A stretch of 64,000 bases of DNA from CAWGGS01 sp963822095 (GTDB taxonomy: Bacteria; Desulfobacterota; Desulfobulbia; Desulfobulbales; Desulfocapsaceae): NCBI GenBank assembly GCA_963822095.1, contig CAWGGS010000015.1:1-64000 (forward strand), given 5' to 3'. Below are positions 16,320 to 25,159 of this stretch, one piece after another. A program made the position numbers and the translations under genes. Every line of letters begins with the position of its first letter. The first letter of the stretch is position 1. The notes under the pieces are model-generated. The model searched no databases and was not told where the DNA came from. It saw only the letters and a program-made list of their open reading frames with translations.

Positions 16320-18524
16320 TTAAAACAGGCGGGGCTTGAGCGAAACGGCACCGGTGAGCACAGGCGCTACGGCGGATCTGCCCAGCACGACGCTGTAGTT
16401 TCCTTCTGCGATCCGCCAGGCGCCCGCCCTGGCATCGAAGCGGGCAATCAGCCGTGGATCGGCGGTCACGGTCAGGCTGCACGATTCGCCAGGTTTCAAC
16501 TCAACGCGCTCGAAGCCGAGCAGTCGCATGCGCGTATCGCCTGCAGCGTGCGTCAAATAGACCTGTGGCACGTCGGCACCTTCGCGCTGGCCGGTATTTG
16601 TGACGGTGAAAGTCGCAGTCAGGCTCTCGCCGCCGGTGATACTGAGATTGCTGTAGACGAATGTCGTGTAGCTCAGTCCATGGCCGAAAGCGTAGAGCGG
16701 CTGTGTACCAGTCTTGGCGAACCAGCGATAACCCACCTCGGCCCCCTCGTTATAGCGAACGGTCGTCGGTGTGCCCCAGGGCGTACCCAGGCCGGCGAGT
16801 TCGGGGCGCGGTGTTTGCGCCAGATCCGCCGGAAAAGTGATCGGGAGGTGGCCCGACGGATTCACCTTGCCGGTGATAACCTCGGCTATCGCCTGGCCAC
16901 CGGCCTGTCCTGGGTACCAGGCCTGAATGATCGCCTTCACGCTGTCTTTCCAGGGCATGGTCACTGGGTTGCCGGTTTCCAGCAAGACGATCGTATTCGG
17001 GTTCACCGCTGCCACTGCCTGGATGACTGCGTCCTGACCCCAGGGAAGCGCCAAGCTGGGGCTGTCGAAGCCCTCACTTTCCACGCGAATGCCCAAGACG
17101 ATCACCACATCAGAGCGCCGTGCCAGCAAAGCGGCCTCTGCCGGGTTCATCCCTGGGTCGAATTCGATCTGCGCCTTGGGCAGGAGCATCTTCAGCTCCG
17201 CCAGGGGCGATGAAGGCAGGAGATAAAGGTTACGCCCGCCGGCCATGATGCCCGAACCTCCAACCGTGACGACTGACGCATAGCCACCAGGTGGCAGAAC
17301 GGTGCTCGAACCGGCTCCGGACGGCACGCCAAGCTGGGCAAAACCACCAATCACTGCGATGCGTGCGGGTGTATCCGCGGCCAACGGCAGAACACCGTCG
17401 TTTTTCAGCAGGACGATGCCCTGCCGGGCGATATCGAGCGCGATCTGGTTGTGCCTGGCCATGTCAACTTTGGGCGTCGGGCCCCATTGGTCGATGCCCA
17501 CCGCGTAGATCGAACGCAGGATGCGGCGAACCATGTCGGACAGACGTGCCTTGGGTAGCTTGCCTTGGGCATAGGCTAGTTTGAGCGGGTCAACGAAATA
17601 TTGGTCGCCCCACATCATTGTGTCAAACTGCGCACCCGATTCCTGATCCAGCCCCTTCAAGGCGAAGTCCCAGTTTTGCGTTGCACCCCAGTCCGACATC
17701 ACCCATCCCTTGTAGCCCCATTGGCTCTTGAGCACCTCGTCGAGCAGATGGTCGTTGCCGCACGCAGCAACACCGTTGACTTTGTTGTAGCCGCACATGA
17801 CTGAGCCAGGCTGCGAGCGCTCGATGGCGATCTGAAAGGCGAGCAAATCTGACTCGCGATGTGCTGCCGGGTCGATGATCGCATTCAGCCAGTGGCGATT
17901 CGTCTCGTTGACGTTCAGCGAGTAATGTTTGATGGTCGAGATGACGCCTTCGGCTTGAACACCATTGATCGTCTCGGCCGCAAGCACCGCGGATTGCCAC
18001 GGATCCTCGGATAAATATTCGAAATTGCGGCCGTTGCGCGGATCCCGCGCCAGGTTGATGCCCCCGGCGAGCTGCACATTGAACTGGCGGCTGCGCGCCT
18101 CGCGGCCCAGCAGCGCGCCAGCCTCGCGCGCGAGCTTCGGGTTAAAACTCGACCCCAGCACCAGCCAGGCAGGCAGTGCCGTGGCAGTGTCGCCCTCTCG
18201 GTAGCCGGGGTTGGTAATGCCCAGGCTGCCGTCGCTCATGATGAGCGCGGGCACACCCAGGCGCGGCACGCCGGCCACATATCCGGCGCTCATCGGGACG
18301 CCCGCCGGAATGCGCGGGTCGCGAGCCTGAATCACGCCGTTGACTCCCATCAGGCTGAAGAGCATGGCGAAGCGCTCATCGTCCGTCATCTTCTGCTCGG
18401 TTTCGAGTGCTCGCTCGTCGGGCGATGAAGAAATTAAGGTGGACCCCCCAGTCAAGACAAAAATCCACTGAGTTGAAGTGGAAAAAGGACAATGCTTCTT
18501 AAACTGGTTATCTTTTCCAAACAT
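16320..18524 (-). CDS. Glycoside hydrolase family 3 beta-glucosidase
   Basis: This is a GH3 enzyme of about 734 residues. The (beta/alpha)8 domain holds KHY (K199, H200) and the nucleophile D278 in GWVMSDWGA. The second domain and a C-terminal fibronectin-III-like domain (GADVPQVYLTHA) complete the usual architecture. The body is visibly GC-richer than neighbouring genes, which suggests acquisition. The first 35 residues (MFGKDNQFKKHCPF, then TGGSTLISSSP) are not GH3-like: the expected signal peptide is missing and the family sequence begins only at about DERALETEQKMTDDERF. The 5' end looks replaced by foreign sequence at about 18420-18435, so export and expression are uncertain. Confidence 0.87.
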   Translation of the reverse strand: MFGKDNQFKKHCPFSTSTQWIFVLTGGSTLISSSPDERALETEQKMTDDERFAMLFSLMGVNGVIQARDPRIPAGVPMSAGYVAGVPRLGVPALIMSDGSLGITNPGYREGDTATALPAWLVLGSSFNPKLAREAGALLGREARSRQFNVQLAGGINLARDPRNGRNFEYLSEDPWQSAVLAAETINGVQAEGVISTIKHYSLNVNETNRHWLNAIIDPAAHRESDLLAFQIAIERSQPGSVMCGYNKVNGVAACGNDHLLDEVLKSQWGYKGWVMSDWGATQNWDFALKGLDQESGAQFDTMMWGDQYFVDPLKLAYAQGKLPKARLSDMVRRILRSIYAVGIDQWGPTPKVDMARHNQIALDIARQGIVLLKNDGVLPLAADTPARIAVIGGFAQLGVPSGAGSSTVLPPGGYASVVTVGGSGIMAGGRNLYLLPSSPLAELKMLLPKAQIEFDPGMNPAEAALLARRSDVVIVLGIRVESEGFDSPSLALPWGQDAVIQAVAAVNPNTIVLLETGNPVTMPWKDSVKAIIQAWYPGQAGGQAIAEVITGKVNPSGHLPITFPADLAQTPRPELAGLGTPWGTPTTVRYNEGAEVGYRWFAKTGTQPLYAFGHGLSYTTFVYSNLSITGGESLTATFTVTNTGQREGADVPQVYLTHAAGDTRMRLLGFERVELKPGESCSLTVTADPRLIARFDARAGAWRIAEGNYSVVLGRSAVAPVLTGAVSLKPRLF

Positions 18525-19244
18525 TTCATGTTGGTCATTCTATCCTCCCACCGCCCCTCAAGGTCGGTCAATTCCGCACATTGCTGCTGTTAAACGCCTT
18601 TCAAGAGCAGCTTCCATGATCTTGTAGAAAGTTTGCTGCCTACCCGAAATGACGTATGGCGACTCATCTGACATGAAACGTGAAGACTGGGCAGGAACAC
18701 CACACCGTATACCTCAAGGGCATCGGCTGTGGCAATTTGCGTCCATATTTATTGGAATGATCGAATGCTTATTGTTATTTTCTCATACCTGGTCATAAAA
18801 TACAAGTCAGATACCGCTGAATTAACGGCCCCGGAAAAGGTCATCTGAACGATGGCTTTATAAATGTTTACAGCGAGCCGGAATCAGGGAGTACATTTAA
18901 GATCTACCTGCCCAAATTGAGAGTTAGCAAATTTTGGAAAGATCAGATCATACCTATATCCCACATAATTGAGAGTAATTTTTAATATCATTAGAGAAGA
19001 GACGTGAAATTAATTTGATTTTAGTATGTTATAGCAAAAATAATTGCCAGGTTTAAATAATGACAGGGCTGCATCTAGACAATGAGATACAAATACTTCT
19101 TTTTAAATAACTGGTCGGGGTATATAATAGAATTTGATTTTCAAGTGGGGTTGAAACGAGTAATTCTTTGCAGAATATTGCTTCTTGATGACCAAGGAAC
19201 GTTTGTAAGTCTCCCTGCACCGAATATCCTAAATGGACTAACAG
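18525..19244. other. Intergenic region with gene debris
   Basis: These 720 bases lie between the 5' end of the GH3 gene and the pseudopilin gene. They contain a histidine-kinase tail remnant (18827-18985) and, next to the GH3 gene, sequence resembling an insertion-element end (GGTGGACCCCCCAGTC at 18441-18456, just inside the GH3 frame). The last 200 bases are AT-rich and should contain the pseudopilin promoter. Confidence 0.45.
18827..18985 (+). pseudogene. Histidine kinase C-terminal remnant
   Basis: One frame reads GPGKGHLNDGFINVYSEPES followed by GSTFKIYLPKLRVSKF and a stop at 18983-18985. GFINVYSEP..GSTFKIYLP is the standard end of a HATPase_c domain (compare the kinases elsewhere in this window). 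There is a stop a few codons upstream and no start, so it is only a fragment, perhaps left after a deletion or insertion. Confidence 0.75.
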
Positions 19245-19709
19245 TTGAAGTTATCGAAAAAGATAGGCCAGAAGGGATTTACTCTTATTGAGCTGATGAT
19301 CGTTATTGCTATTATTGGAACCTTAGCAGCAATCGCAATACCCAATTATATCAGCTATAGAGAAAAGGCTAAAATTGCTCGAACTATTGTTGAAATCAAA
19401 GGGATTGAAAGTACCGTCTACGCATTCATGATCCGTAACAACCGTTTTCCGGATACTCTTATAGAAGCCGGTCTTGGCAGTCCCACGGACCCTTGGGGAA
19501 ATCCCTACGTCTATTACCCGATAGACAATGTGCCTAAAGGAGTTAAAGTCCGCAAAGACAAATCACTGCACCCGGTGAATACGGATTTTGATCTCTATTC
19601 CAAAGGAGCGGATGGCAAGAGTGTTGCTCCATTTACCGCCAAGCCAAGTCAAGATGATATCGTCCGTGCCAATGATGGTGCCTATATTGGACTTGTTCAA
19701 AACTACTGA
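19245..19709 (+). CDS. GspG-like type II pseudopilin
   Basis: The 154-residue protein has a prepilin leader cut before Phe in KG|FTLIELMIVIAIIGTLAAIA (residues 11-30) with E5 of the mature protein, then a helix and a C-terminal domain with the GspG signature: TDPWGNPYVYY, DLYSKGADGKS and DDIVRANDG. GspG is the major pseudopilin of type II secretion. Only one pilin-type gene is here, so it may form a stand-alone fibre or join a system encoded elsewhere. The start codon is TTG at 19245, with no strong ribosome-binding site. It ends 5 bases before the HD-GYP gene. Confidence 0.85.
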   Translation: MKLSKKIGQKGFTLIELMIVIAIIGTLAAIAIPNYISYREKAKIARTIVEIKGIESTVYAFMIRNNRFPDTLIEAGLGSPTDPWGNPYVYYPIDNVPKGVKVRKDKSLHPVNTDFDLYSKGADGKSVAPFTAKPSQDDIVRANDGAYIGLVQNY

Positions 19710-19714
19710 GAACT

Positions 19715-21799
19715 ATGCGGATAGGAATTTCGTTCTTCAAAAGCAAAATCGCTCGCCGTTTTTTTACTTTGTTCATTGGCTGTGCTTTTCTGCCCTTAGC
19801 TGTTTTAGTTGGATATTCTTACCAGAGATTTGAGAGTCAGCTCTATGAGCAAAGCATGCTTCGCATGGACAAGGACTGCAAAATATACAGTTTGGCTCTT
19901 ATTGATCGTCTCGTCAGCATGGTCAATCTCATCAAGGTTACCGGGCAGTATCTGGCCAGTGATCAAAGTACTGCAGGCGTTTCAAGCACAATGCGCAACC
20001 AGATTACCACCATGTTCGATGGTGTCGGCCTGTACAATGAGGAATCCGGTCTTAAGACACTATCCGGCAAAATAGACCTGAAGCCTGATGTGAATCTCTT
20101 CAATACTCTGCTTCACCAAAAGGGAAAGCCCACCATTTATATCATTAACCATGCTACCAAAAACAAGATAGTGTATTTGCTTGTTCCGTTTACCATAGCC
20201 GGTACGCAATGCCTTTTTGTAGCTCAACCTGTGTCCTCTGTTTTATGGGGTGTCGGGGTAAATGACATGCTTCCTGCAATGATGGAACTCGCTGTTTATG
20301 ACGAAAAAGGCCAGTTGATTACATCAACACAAGTATCTCCCGGTAATACGCTGTCCGCCATGGCAAACCGGTCAGATGCCGGTAACTATCTACACCTGGA
20401 ATACAAAAGCGGAGGAGACACCTACCTGGCAAGCGGCTGGTCCTTGTTTCTAAAATCTCAATTCAACGCTCAAACTTGGACCATAATCCTTAGTACTACC
20501 CGTACAAATATTCTAAGCGCAATGCTTGAGTTCAAACAAACTTTTCCATTGATAGTTCTTCTCGCTTTTTGGATCGTCCTTTTCCTTTCTCTGTTTTTCA
20601 TCCGTAAGACTTTAAATCCTCTCGTCATTCTTCAACAGGGAATCGTACGGGTGGGGAATAAGGATTTTCAAAGCCGGGTTGAGATTGAAAGCGGTGATGA
20701 ATTCGAGCAACTGGCCGAGAGTTTCAACGTCATGGCCAGTCAATTAGACAAACAGTTTAGTACTCTGGCTGTAATTGATGAAATAGACCGTTCTATTCTC
20801 TCGAGTTTGGATTCTTCGGTGATAATTCCCCGGTCCTTACGCATGATTTCAGAATTATTTTCCGGCGAATTCATAATGTTGGCGCAACTCGCGCCGGAAG
20901 ATCCGAACCGATTGAGATTGACTATTCTTCAAGGTAATCATCGGAATGACATCAACGAAGAATTTGTGCTGTTAGGCCATGAAGAAAAAGAAACTTTTTT
21001 TACTCGAGAACCTTTTAAGATTTTAAGTCATGATATTTTCTTGCCCCATTTTTTAGCGAACAGAACGACCAATAACTCTTTCTTGTTTCTCCCGCTACGT
21101 ACAGAAAAACATATCACCGGAGCACTGATTCTTGATTCCATAGGATTTGATGGAAAGAATTCGATGGAACAAATCAGACAAGCACGTCAACTTGCGGACC
21201 AGTTGGGTATAGCCCTGACGAACGCCCACCTGGTTTCCGACCTAGAACGGCTATCCCATGGAGCAGTCGAGGCTTTGGCTCGTACTGTCGATGCTAAGAG
21301 CAAGTGGACAGCGGGCCATTCGGAGCGGGTAGCGGAAATTGCAGTTAAAATAGGCGAAGGGCTGAATTGGTCCGAAGATCAGCTTGAGATATTATTGCGA
21401 GCCGGCTTGCTGCACGATATTGGCAAAATCGGTATACCCTTGGCCATACTGGATAAGCCAAACAAACTAGAAGATACAGAGTACGAAGAGGTCAAAACAC
21501 ATCCGATTCTTGGCAGCAAGATATTAGAGCCGATCCAGGCGTACAAAGATATTCTACCTCTTGTGGTACAACATCACGAACGTTTTGACGGCAAGGGTTA
21601 TCCGGAGGGTCTATCAGGTGAAAATATCAATATTGGTGCCAGAATTCTCTGTGTCGCTGATGTTTATGACGCTTTGATCAGCCAGCGTCCATATCGCGAA
21701 GGATGGGCCAAAGAAAATGTTCTTGTCTTTATGCGGGAAAATCGAGGGATTATGTTCGATCCATGCGTGGTTGATATTTTCTTATCGATGGATATCTAA
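19715..21799 (+). CDS. Membrane HAMP-GAF-HD-GYP protein (c-di-GMP phosphodiesterase)
   Basis: The 694-residue protein has TM1 at about 15-33, a large periplasmic sensor region, TM2 at about 272-292, HAMP (about 295-345), a GAF domain (about 360-505) and an HD-GYP domain (about 520-690). The HD pair is in LLHDIGKIGIP and the GYP motif in FDGKGYPEGLS, so it should be an active c-di-GMP hydrolase. It lies 5 bases after the pseudopilin gene, so the two are probably co-transcribed. That pairing suggests local control of fibre assembly or secretion by c-di-GMP. The periplasmic ligand is unknown. Confidence 0.9.
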   Translation: MRIGISFFKSKIARRFFTLFIGCAFLPLAVLVGYSYQRFESQLYEQSMLRMDKDCKIYSLALIDRLVSMVNLIKVTGQYLASDQSTAGVSSTMRNQITTMFDGVGLYNEESGLKTLSGKIDLKPDVNLFNTLLHQKGKPTIYIINHATKNKIVYLLVPFTIAGTQCLFVAQPVSSVLWGVGVNDMLPAMMELAVYDEKGQLITSTQVSPGNTLSAMANRSDAGNYLHLEYKSGGDTYLASGWSLFLKSQFNAQTWTIILSTTRTNILSAMLEFKQTFPLIVLLAFWIVLFLSLFFIRKTLNPLVILQQGIVRVGNKDFQSRVEIESGDEFEQLAESFNVMASQLDKQFSTLAVIDEIDRSILSSLDSSVIIPRSLRMISELFSGEFIMLAQLAPEDPNRLRLTILQGNHRNDINEEFVLLGHEEKETFFTREPFKILSHDIFLPHFLANRTTNNSFLFLPLRTEKHITGALILDSIGFDGKNSMEQIRQARQLADQLGIALTNAHLVSDLERLSHGAVEALARTVDAKSKWTAGHSERVAEIAVKIGEGLNWSEDQLEILLRAGLLHDIGKIGIPLAILDKPNKLEDTEYEEVKTHPILGSKILEPIQAYKDILPLVVQHHERFDGKGYPEGLSGENINIGARILCVADVYDALISQRPYREGWAKENVLVFMRENRGIMFDPCVVDIFLSMDI

Positions 21800-21879
21800 T
21801 TGGCCTCGGAGAGAAGAGGTCAAAGAAAACATAACTGAGCGACAGATCAATGCTCTGGATTTCGCTGTCTCCTGTCGTA

Positions 21880-22413
21880 TTAATCCGTTATATGTTTTTC
21901 CACGAATTGAGCCATCAATTCGTGGATATTATACGGTGGGCGGACCTTGAAATAGTGGTCGACAATGGCATGACCTATCTCATGGGCCAGAATATGAATA
22001 TTGGCATCATCCACTGATATATAGATGGCCTTCTGAGAGAGGGAATAAAACGAAAGGTAGTTCACTCTTTTGTGGTAGTTTTGATAAAAGACCCTTGAAA
22101 CACCATCGGAATCAGGAAGCAGGATCAAGGTGAAATGAAGTTTGTTGGGAAACATATCCAGAACCGTCTCCGCTTTTTCAACGACCAGGTCAACTTTTGC
22201 CAGCACCTCGTCTTGGACGGTTACGGTGTTTTTTTGCATCATTGATCGTAATGATCTTCCGAGATAGATCTGGTCGTCAAAGGAACGAAGCACCTCCTGG
22301 CTGCCGTATTTCAGCGTGACGTACTTCCCTTGTCCCTGTTGGCAATGGGCCGGTGGGGCGGCGCCGAGAAAGAAGACGAGGATACCGGCTATGATGATTG
22401 AAATTTTATTCAT
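21880..22413 (-). CDS. Secreted HEXXH putative zinc peptidase
   Basis: The 177-residue protein has a signal peptide (about 1-24, ending AHCQ) and a C-terminal zinc-peptidase motif HEIGH (in ILAHEIGHAIVDHYF), followed about 18 residues on by HELMAQF, whose Glu could be the third ligand as in gluzincins. The family is not one I can name. It is the last gene of a leftward three-gene operon and overlaps the HAMP gene by 8 bases. The 3' end carries a perfect CCACGAATTGA/TCAATTCGTGG hairpin (21900-21925) within codons; it has no T-run on either strand. Confidence 0.7.
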   Translation of the reverse strand: MNKISIIIAGILVFFLGAAPPAHCQQGQGKYVTLKYGSQEVLRSFDDQIYLGRSLRSMMQKNTVTVQDEVLAKVDLVVEKAETVLDMFPNKLHFTLILLPDSDGVSRVFYQNYHKRVNYLSFYSLSQKAIYISVDDANIHILAHEIGHAIVDHYFKVRPPYNIHELMAQFVEKHITD

Positions 22414-23008
22414 CTACCAGTACAAAAAACTCGGCAGTTTCTCGGATTTTGTTATTGTTTTTGTTGATAGCTGCACATATTGATTCTATCTCTTCCGTAG
22501 AGAGCTTTCCTATCTCGTTTGCCTGGAGTTGATTTAACAGATCATTAATTGCCGAAGAGTGTTTTGTGATTTCTCCGAATTTTCCCGAAAGCATTTTGTT
22601 GAAAACATTGATTTTCTGGGCAAGATCCTTGCCTTCATCTTTACTTCTGAGGTGAATGACATCACTAAGGTTCCCTTTGCCCATTGCATCAAGCACCTTT
22701 TCGAAACGAAAGAGAGGTCCTGCGATCCTGTGGGTTCCGATCATGGCAAGAATAACCAGGAGAGTTCCGCCTATAACCAAAAAAAACCAATTGGCGGCAA
22801 TCGCTTTTTTAAGGAGCATAACCGGGGTTTGACCCATTTGTAGTGAATTGTTGCTGTAACTAATGGTCATGGTATCGGCTGAGAAGAGGCCGAAGAGCAG
22901 GACGAAGAGGAGGCAGCCGCCGAGAACGGCGATAAAGATGGCCAGGATCATCTTGCCTTGGAAATCTTTCTTGATGAAAAAGTTTCTTTTTTTGCGCTGA
23001 TATTTCAT
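22406..23008 (-). CDS. HAMP-domain inner-membrane protein without output domain
   Basis: This 200-residue protein has TM1 at about 20-42, a short periplasmic loop of about 30 residues, TM2 at about 73-93 (FFLVIGGTLLVILAMIG) and a HAMP-like segment starting HRIAGPLFRFEKVLDAMGKG. A helical C-terminus of about 80 residues follows. There is no kinase, methyl-accepting or cyclase domain. It sits between a SurA-like protein and a secreted zinc peptidase, with 11 bases to the upstream gene and an 8-base overlap with the downstream gene. It may pass a membrane signal to a partner; this is inference. Confidence 0.7.
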   Translation of the reverse strand: MKYQRKKRNFFIKKDFQGKMILAIFIAVLGGCLLFVLLFGLFSADTMTISYSNNSLQMGQTPVMLLKKAIAANWFFLVIGGTLLVILAMIGTHRIAGPLFRFEKVLDAMGKGNLSDVIHLRSKDEGKDLAQKINVFNKMLSGKFGEITKHSSAINDLLNQLQANEIGKLSTEEIESICAAINKNNNKIRETAEFFVLVDE

Positions 23009-23019
23009 CTTTTTTCCTT

Positions 23020-23745
23020 CTACTGATGGATAGTAATTGAAGCCTTTTTTCGTAAGCCAATAATCCAGTTATTGATCAGCTGGCGTCTTTTATGTTCTTC
23101 CAGAATTTTACGTACCTTATCGGTGCTCATGGTAGCAGATTTTTTGGGGGTTCCTTCGATTTTTTCCAGAAGAACGGCGTAGTTTTCGTTCCCGGTTTCG
23201 TACTCCATCGCCCTGTCTCCGGGTTTGAGATCGGCAAGAGCTAGTTGCAGACTCTCGCTCAGATCTTCAAAACGGCTGGTGTGAGAAGTTCCCTTTTTCT
23301 TCAGGTCGTCAACCGTCGGCAAGTCCCGGGCCTTTAGCAACGAGAAAGTGTAGGTCTTTCCAAAGCAGTCGAGGTAATTTTTAATATCTCGGTCACTGAC
23401 CTGGACCTGAATCGACGCGTTCTCCCTCTGCATCAAGATATTAATTAGAGTTTGTTCATAATAATCCTTAAGCTCTTTTCGGAAATTTGCCTCCCGGTCG
23501 ATATTTTGTTTTTGCGCTTCATTGATTAGCAGCTCTTTGGTGATCAGCGAGTCGAGATAATCGTCGCCACTCTCATGATGGGATCCGAGGTTGTCACCTT
23601 TCTGGAAATCACTCCGAGTGATGTCATGCCCGTTTATGGTTACGAGAATGTCCGGTTTTTCCTTGGGGTGATGAGGCCAGATGGACAACAGTGACGCTCC
23701 CGTTACTACTACAATAATTGCAAGAATAATAAAAAGGTATTTCAT
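23020..23745 (-). CDS. SurA/PrsA-like periplasmic chaperone
   Basis: This 241-residue protein has a single N-terminal membrane anchor (about 4-23). The SurA-type N-domain starts at ILVTINGHDITRSDFQKG and includes YLDSLITKELLINEAQKQNID. A parvulin-like region follows (VSDRDIKNYLD through LKPGDRAMEYETGNENYAVLLEKIEG), and a C-terminal helix contains KVRKILEEHKRRQLINNWI. The parvulin part looks shortened, so chaperone activity is likelier than prolyl isomerase activity. It is the first gene of the leftward three-gene envelope operon. Confidence 0.78.
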   Translation of the reverse strand: MKYLFIILAIIVVVTGASLLSIWPHHPKEKPDILVTINGHDITRSDFQKGDNLGSHHESGDDYLDSLITKELLINEAQKQNIDREANFRKELKDYYEQTLINILMQRENASIQVQVSDRDIKNYLDCFGKTYTFSLLKARDLPTVDDLKKKGTSHTSRFEDLSESLQLALADLKPGDRAMEYETGNENYAVLLEKIEGTPKKSATMSTDKVRKILEEHKRRQLINNWIIGLRKKASITIHQ

Positions 23746-23934
23746 TGTATTTTTCTTTGGTTAAATGATATTTTCGCTAGCGCGATAATTCGCTGTCGTT
23801 TTCAATATGGAAAATTTAGAACTATTACAACAGACCCACAGTAAGCAGCGATTAGAAAAATTTATTACGTTTGTTGAAGAATTGTTCTGTTTTGACATTT
23901 TAAGGCTGACGGGTTTTTCGAGATTGTTAATCGT

Positions 23935-24152
23935 GATGATCTCGTAAAAAGTCATCGGAGTTGCCAAGATGGACTCTGGAGATAAGCACTCCAACAATAT
24001 GGGGTATAAACTCCGACTTCAGATAAGCGAAGACTCCTAGGAGCTCGATTGGCGGTGTAGTATCTGAAACGGTGATTCGGCAGTACATGCGGTACGGCTA
24101 ATCGCCGTTTCAGATCTGCAACGACGGAGATCGGGCTTTTTACGAGTCCATC
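23935..24152. repeat. MITE-like element with terminal inverted repeats and inner hairpin
   Basis: GATGATCTCGTAAAAAG (23935-23951) is inverted at CTTTTTACGAGTCCATC (24136-24152): CTCGTAAAAAG is exact and the GATG flank is shared. Similarity continues inward (GTCATCGGAGTTGCC against the complement of GCAACGACGGAGATCGGGC). Inside lies a second inverted repeat, ATCTGAAACGGTGATT (24062-24077) against AATCGCCGTTTCAGAT (24100-24115), with one mismatch. The roughly 220-base element has no gene. The layout fits a non-autonomous mobile element; copies elsewhere would settle it. Confidence 0.55.
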
Positions 24153-24328
24153 AATCTTGACGACGACTTCCAATCCGATGATTTATGAAATACTCCACTT
24201 AAAATCATATCCACCGAAAAATATCAATGCAAGGGAATAAGAACTTTTCTAGGTAAGCTAAAGCTTTTTGAAGGGAAAAGTCAGAAATAGGTGGCTGCAC
24301 TGTCGGTTGCCAAATTGTTGAAAGAGCG

Positions 24329-24359
24329 CCGGTGATTGTAATTGGATTACAATCACCGG
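24329..24359 (-). terminator. Strong hairpin downstream of the small-protein gene
   Basis: CCGGTGATTGTAAT (24329-24342) and ATTACAATCACCGG (24346-24359) are perfect reverse complements around a 3-base loop. It lies 52 bases after the stop of the leftward gene at 24411. There is no long T-run, so it may stabilise the mRNA 3' end rather than act as a classical terminator. Confidence 0.55.
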
Positions 24360-24410
24360 ATTGAGGTTACAGATACGTTACAGAGTATCTATAGAATAAG
24401 AGAGGTATTT

Positions 24411-24599
24411 TTACGCGTAGAGGTCTATTGTCCCCTGTTTTTCCCCACGGGCTTTATCTACTTCCCGTGGTTCCCCGGCTTGTTGCCTTTGTTTGATTTC
24501 CGTTGATTTTTCAAGGGTTTTCTGCAGGGCTTCCTGGTCGGTTCTCTGTTTATACAAGGATGCTTCGTTATATGCCGAGACATTATTGCTGACATCCAT
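24411..24599 (-). CDS. Small hypothetical protein (62 residues)
   Basis: The peptide starts MDVSNNVSAYNEASLYKQRT, is Gln/Glu/Lys-rich and probably helical in the middle (DQEALQKTLEKSTEIKQRQQ), and ends TIDLYA. GGAGGT seven bases before the ATG at 24597-24599 supports this start over the open frame beginning at 24635. There is no signal peptide, membrane segment or Cys. It is similar in style to short motility-associated proteins of Desulfobacterota, but I cannot assign a function. Confidence 0.6.
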   Translation of the reverse strand: MDVSNNVSAYNEASLYKQRTDQEALQKTLEKSTEIKQRQQAGEPREVDKARGEKQGTIDLYA

Positions 24600-24910
24600 T
24601 TCCATCACCTCCTGCTCTTGAGTGCACATATTCACCGCGTTTCTGGGGTTGCTTATGCAAAGAGTGTTCCAGTCTCAGAAGCAGAGGATTGGGCACGATA
24701 TACCAGGGATGAAGAATGGAAACAACGGGGTGATAGAGCTGGCCAGTACTTATTTAGGGTTCATTCGACTCAAGCGTACTTTTCTATAACCCAAGGAGGT
24801 TGAGATCGTGGTTCCCAGACGATAAGGCCGGAGGACGGCGACCGAAAGCGATGATCTCTACCGGGTTAATTCTTTCAACTTTTCCAAAGTACGCAAAAAC
24901 CGGATGAACC

Positions 24911-25159
24911 TTATTTAGCGATAAGATCTAAAAATTCCTGAACTCGTTTACTGCCGAGAACAAAGCCGTCGAGGATTTTGGTCCCGGCCCTCAGAGCTGG
25001 CACGATCCGGATTCCATCGGATAAAGTTTTGACGGGGTGAAGAAGAATGTTAATCTCTTCAATCTCTACATCTTTATGTTCTTCAATGAGTTCCAAAAGG
25101 ATTTTACGGGTACTGTGGCAACGTGGACAAAGAGGCAAGTGATAAAAAGTGATCTTCAT
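24911..25159 (-). CDS. Glutaredoxin-like small thioredoxin-fold protein
   Basis: The 82-residue protein has a thioredoxin-fold start, ITFYHLPLCPRCHSTRKILLE, with a CPRC active site at about residues 11-14, then a beta strand (EIEEINILLHP) and the cis-Pro region IVPALRAG. It should be a cytoplasmic dithiol redox protein. It is transcribed alone and leftward. The partner is unknown. Confidence 0.8.
   Translation of the reverse strand: MKITFYHLPLCPRCHSTRKILLELIEEHKDVEIEEINILLHPVKTLSDGIRIVPALRAGTKILDGFVLGSKRVQEFLDLIAK

Noticed and set aside
16272..17213. 313-codon plus-strand open frame opposite the GH3 gene
   Set aside because: It is antisense to a clear GH3 domain and has no family signature; long antisense frames are expected in GC-rich genes.
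21900..21925. Perfect CCACGAATTGA/TCAATTCGTGG hairpin as terminator
   Set aside because: It lies inside the peptidase coding sequence and has no T-run on either strand.
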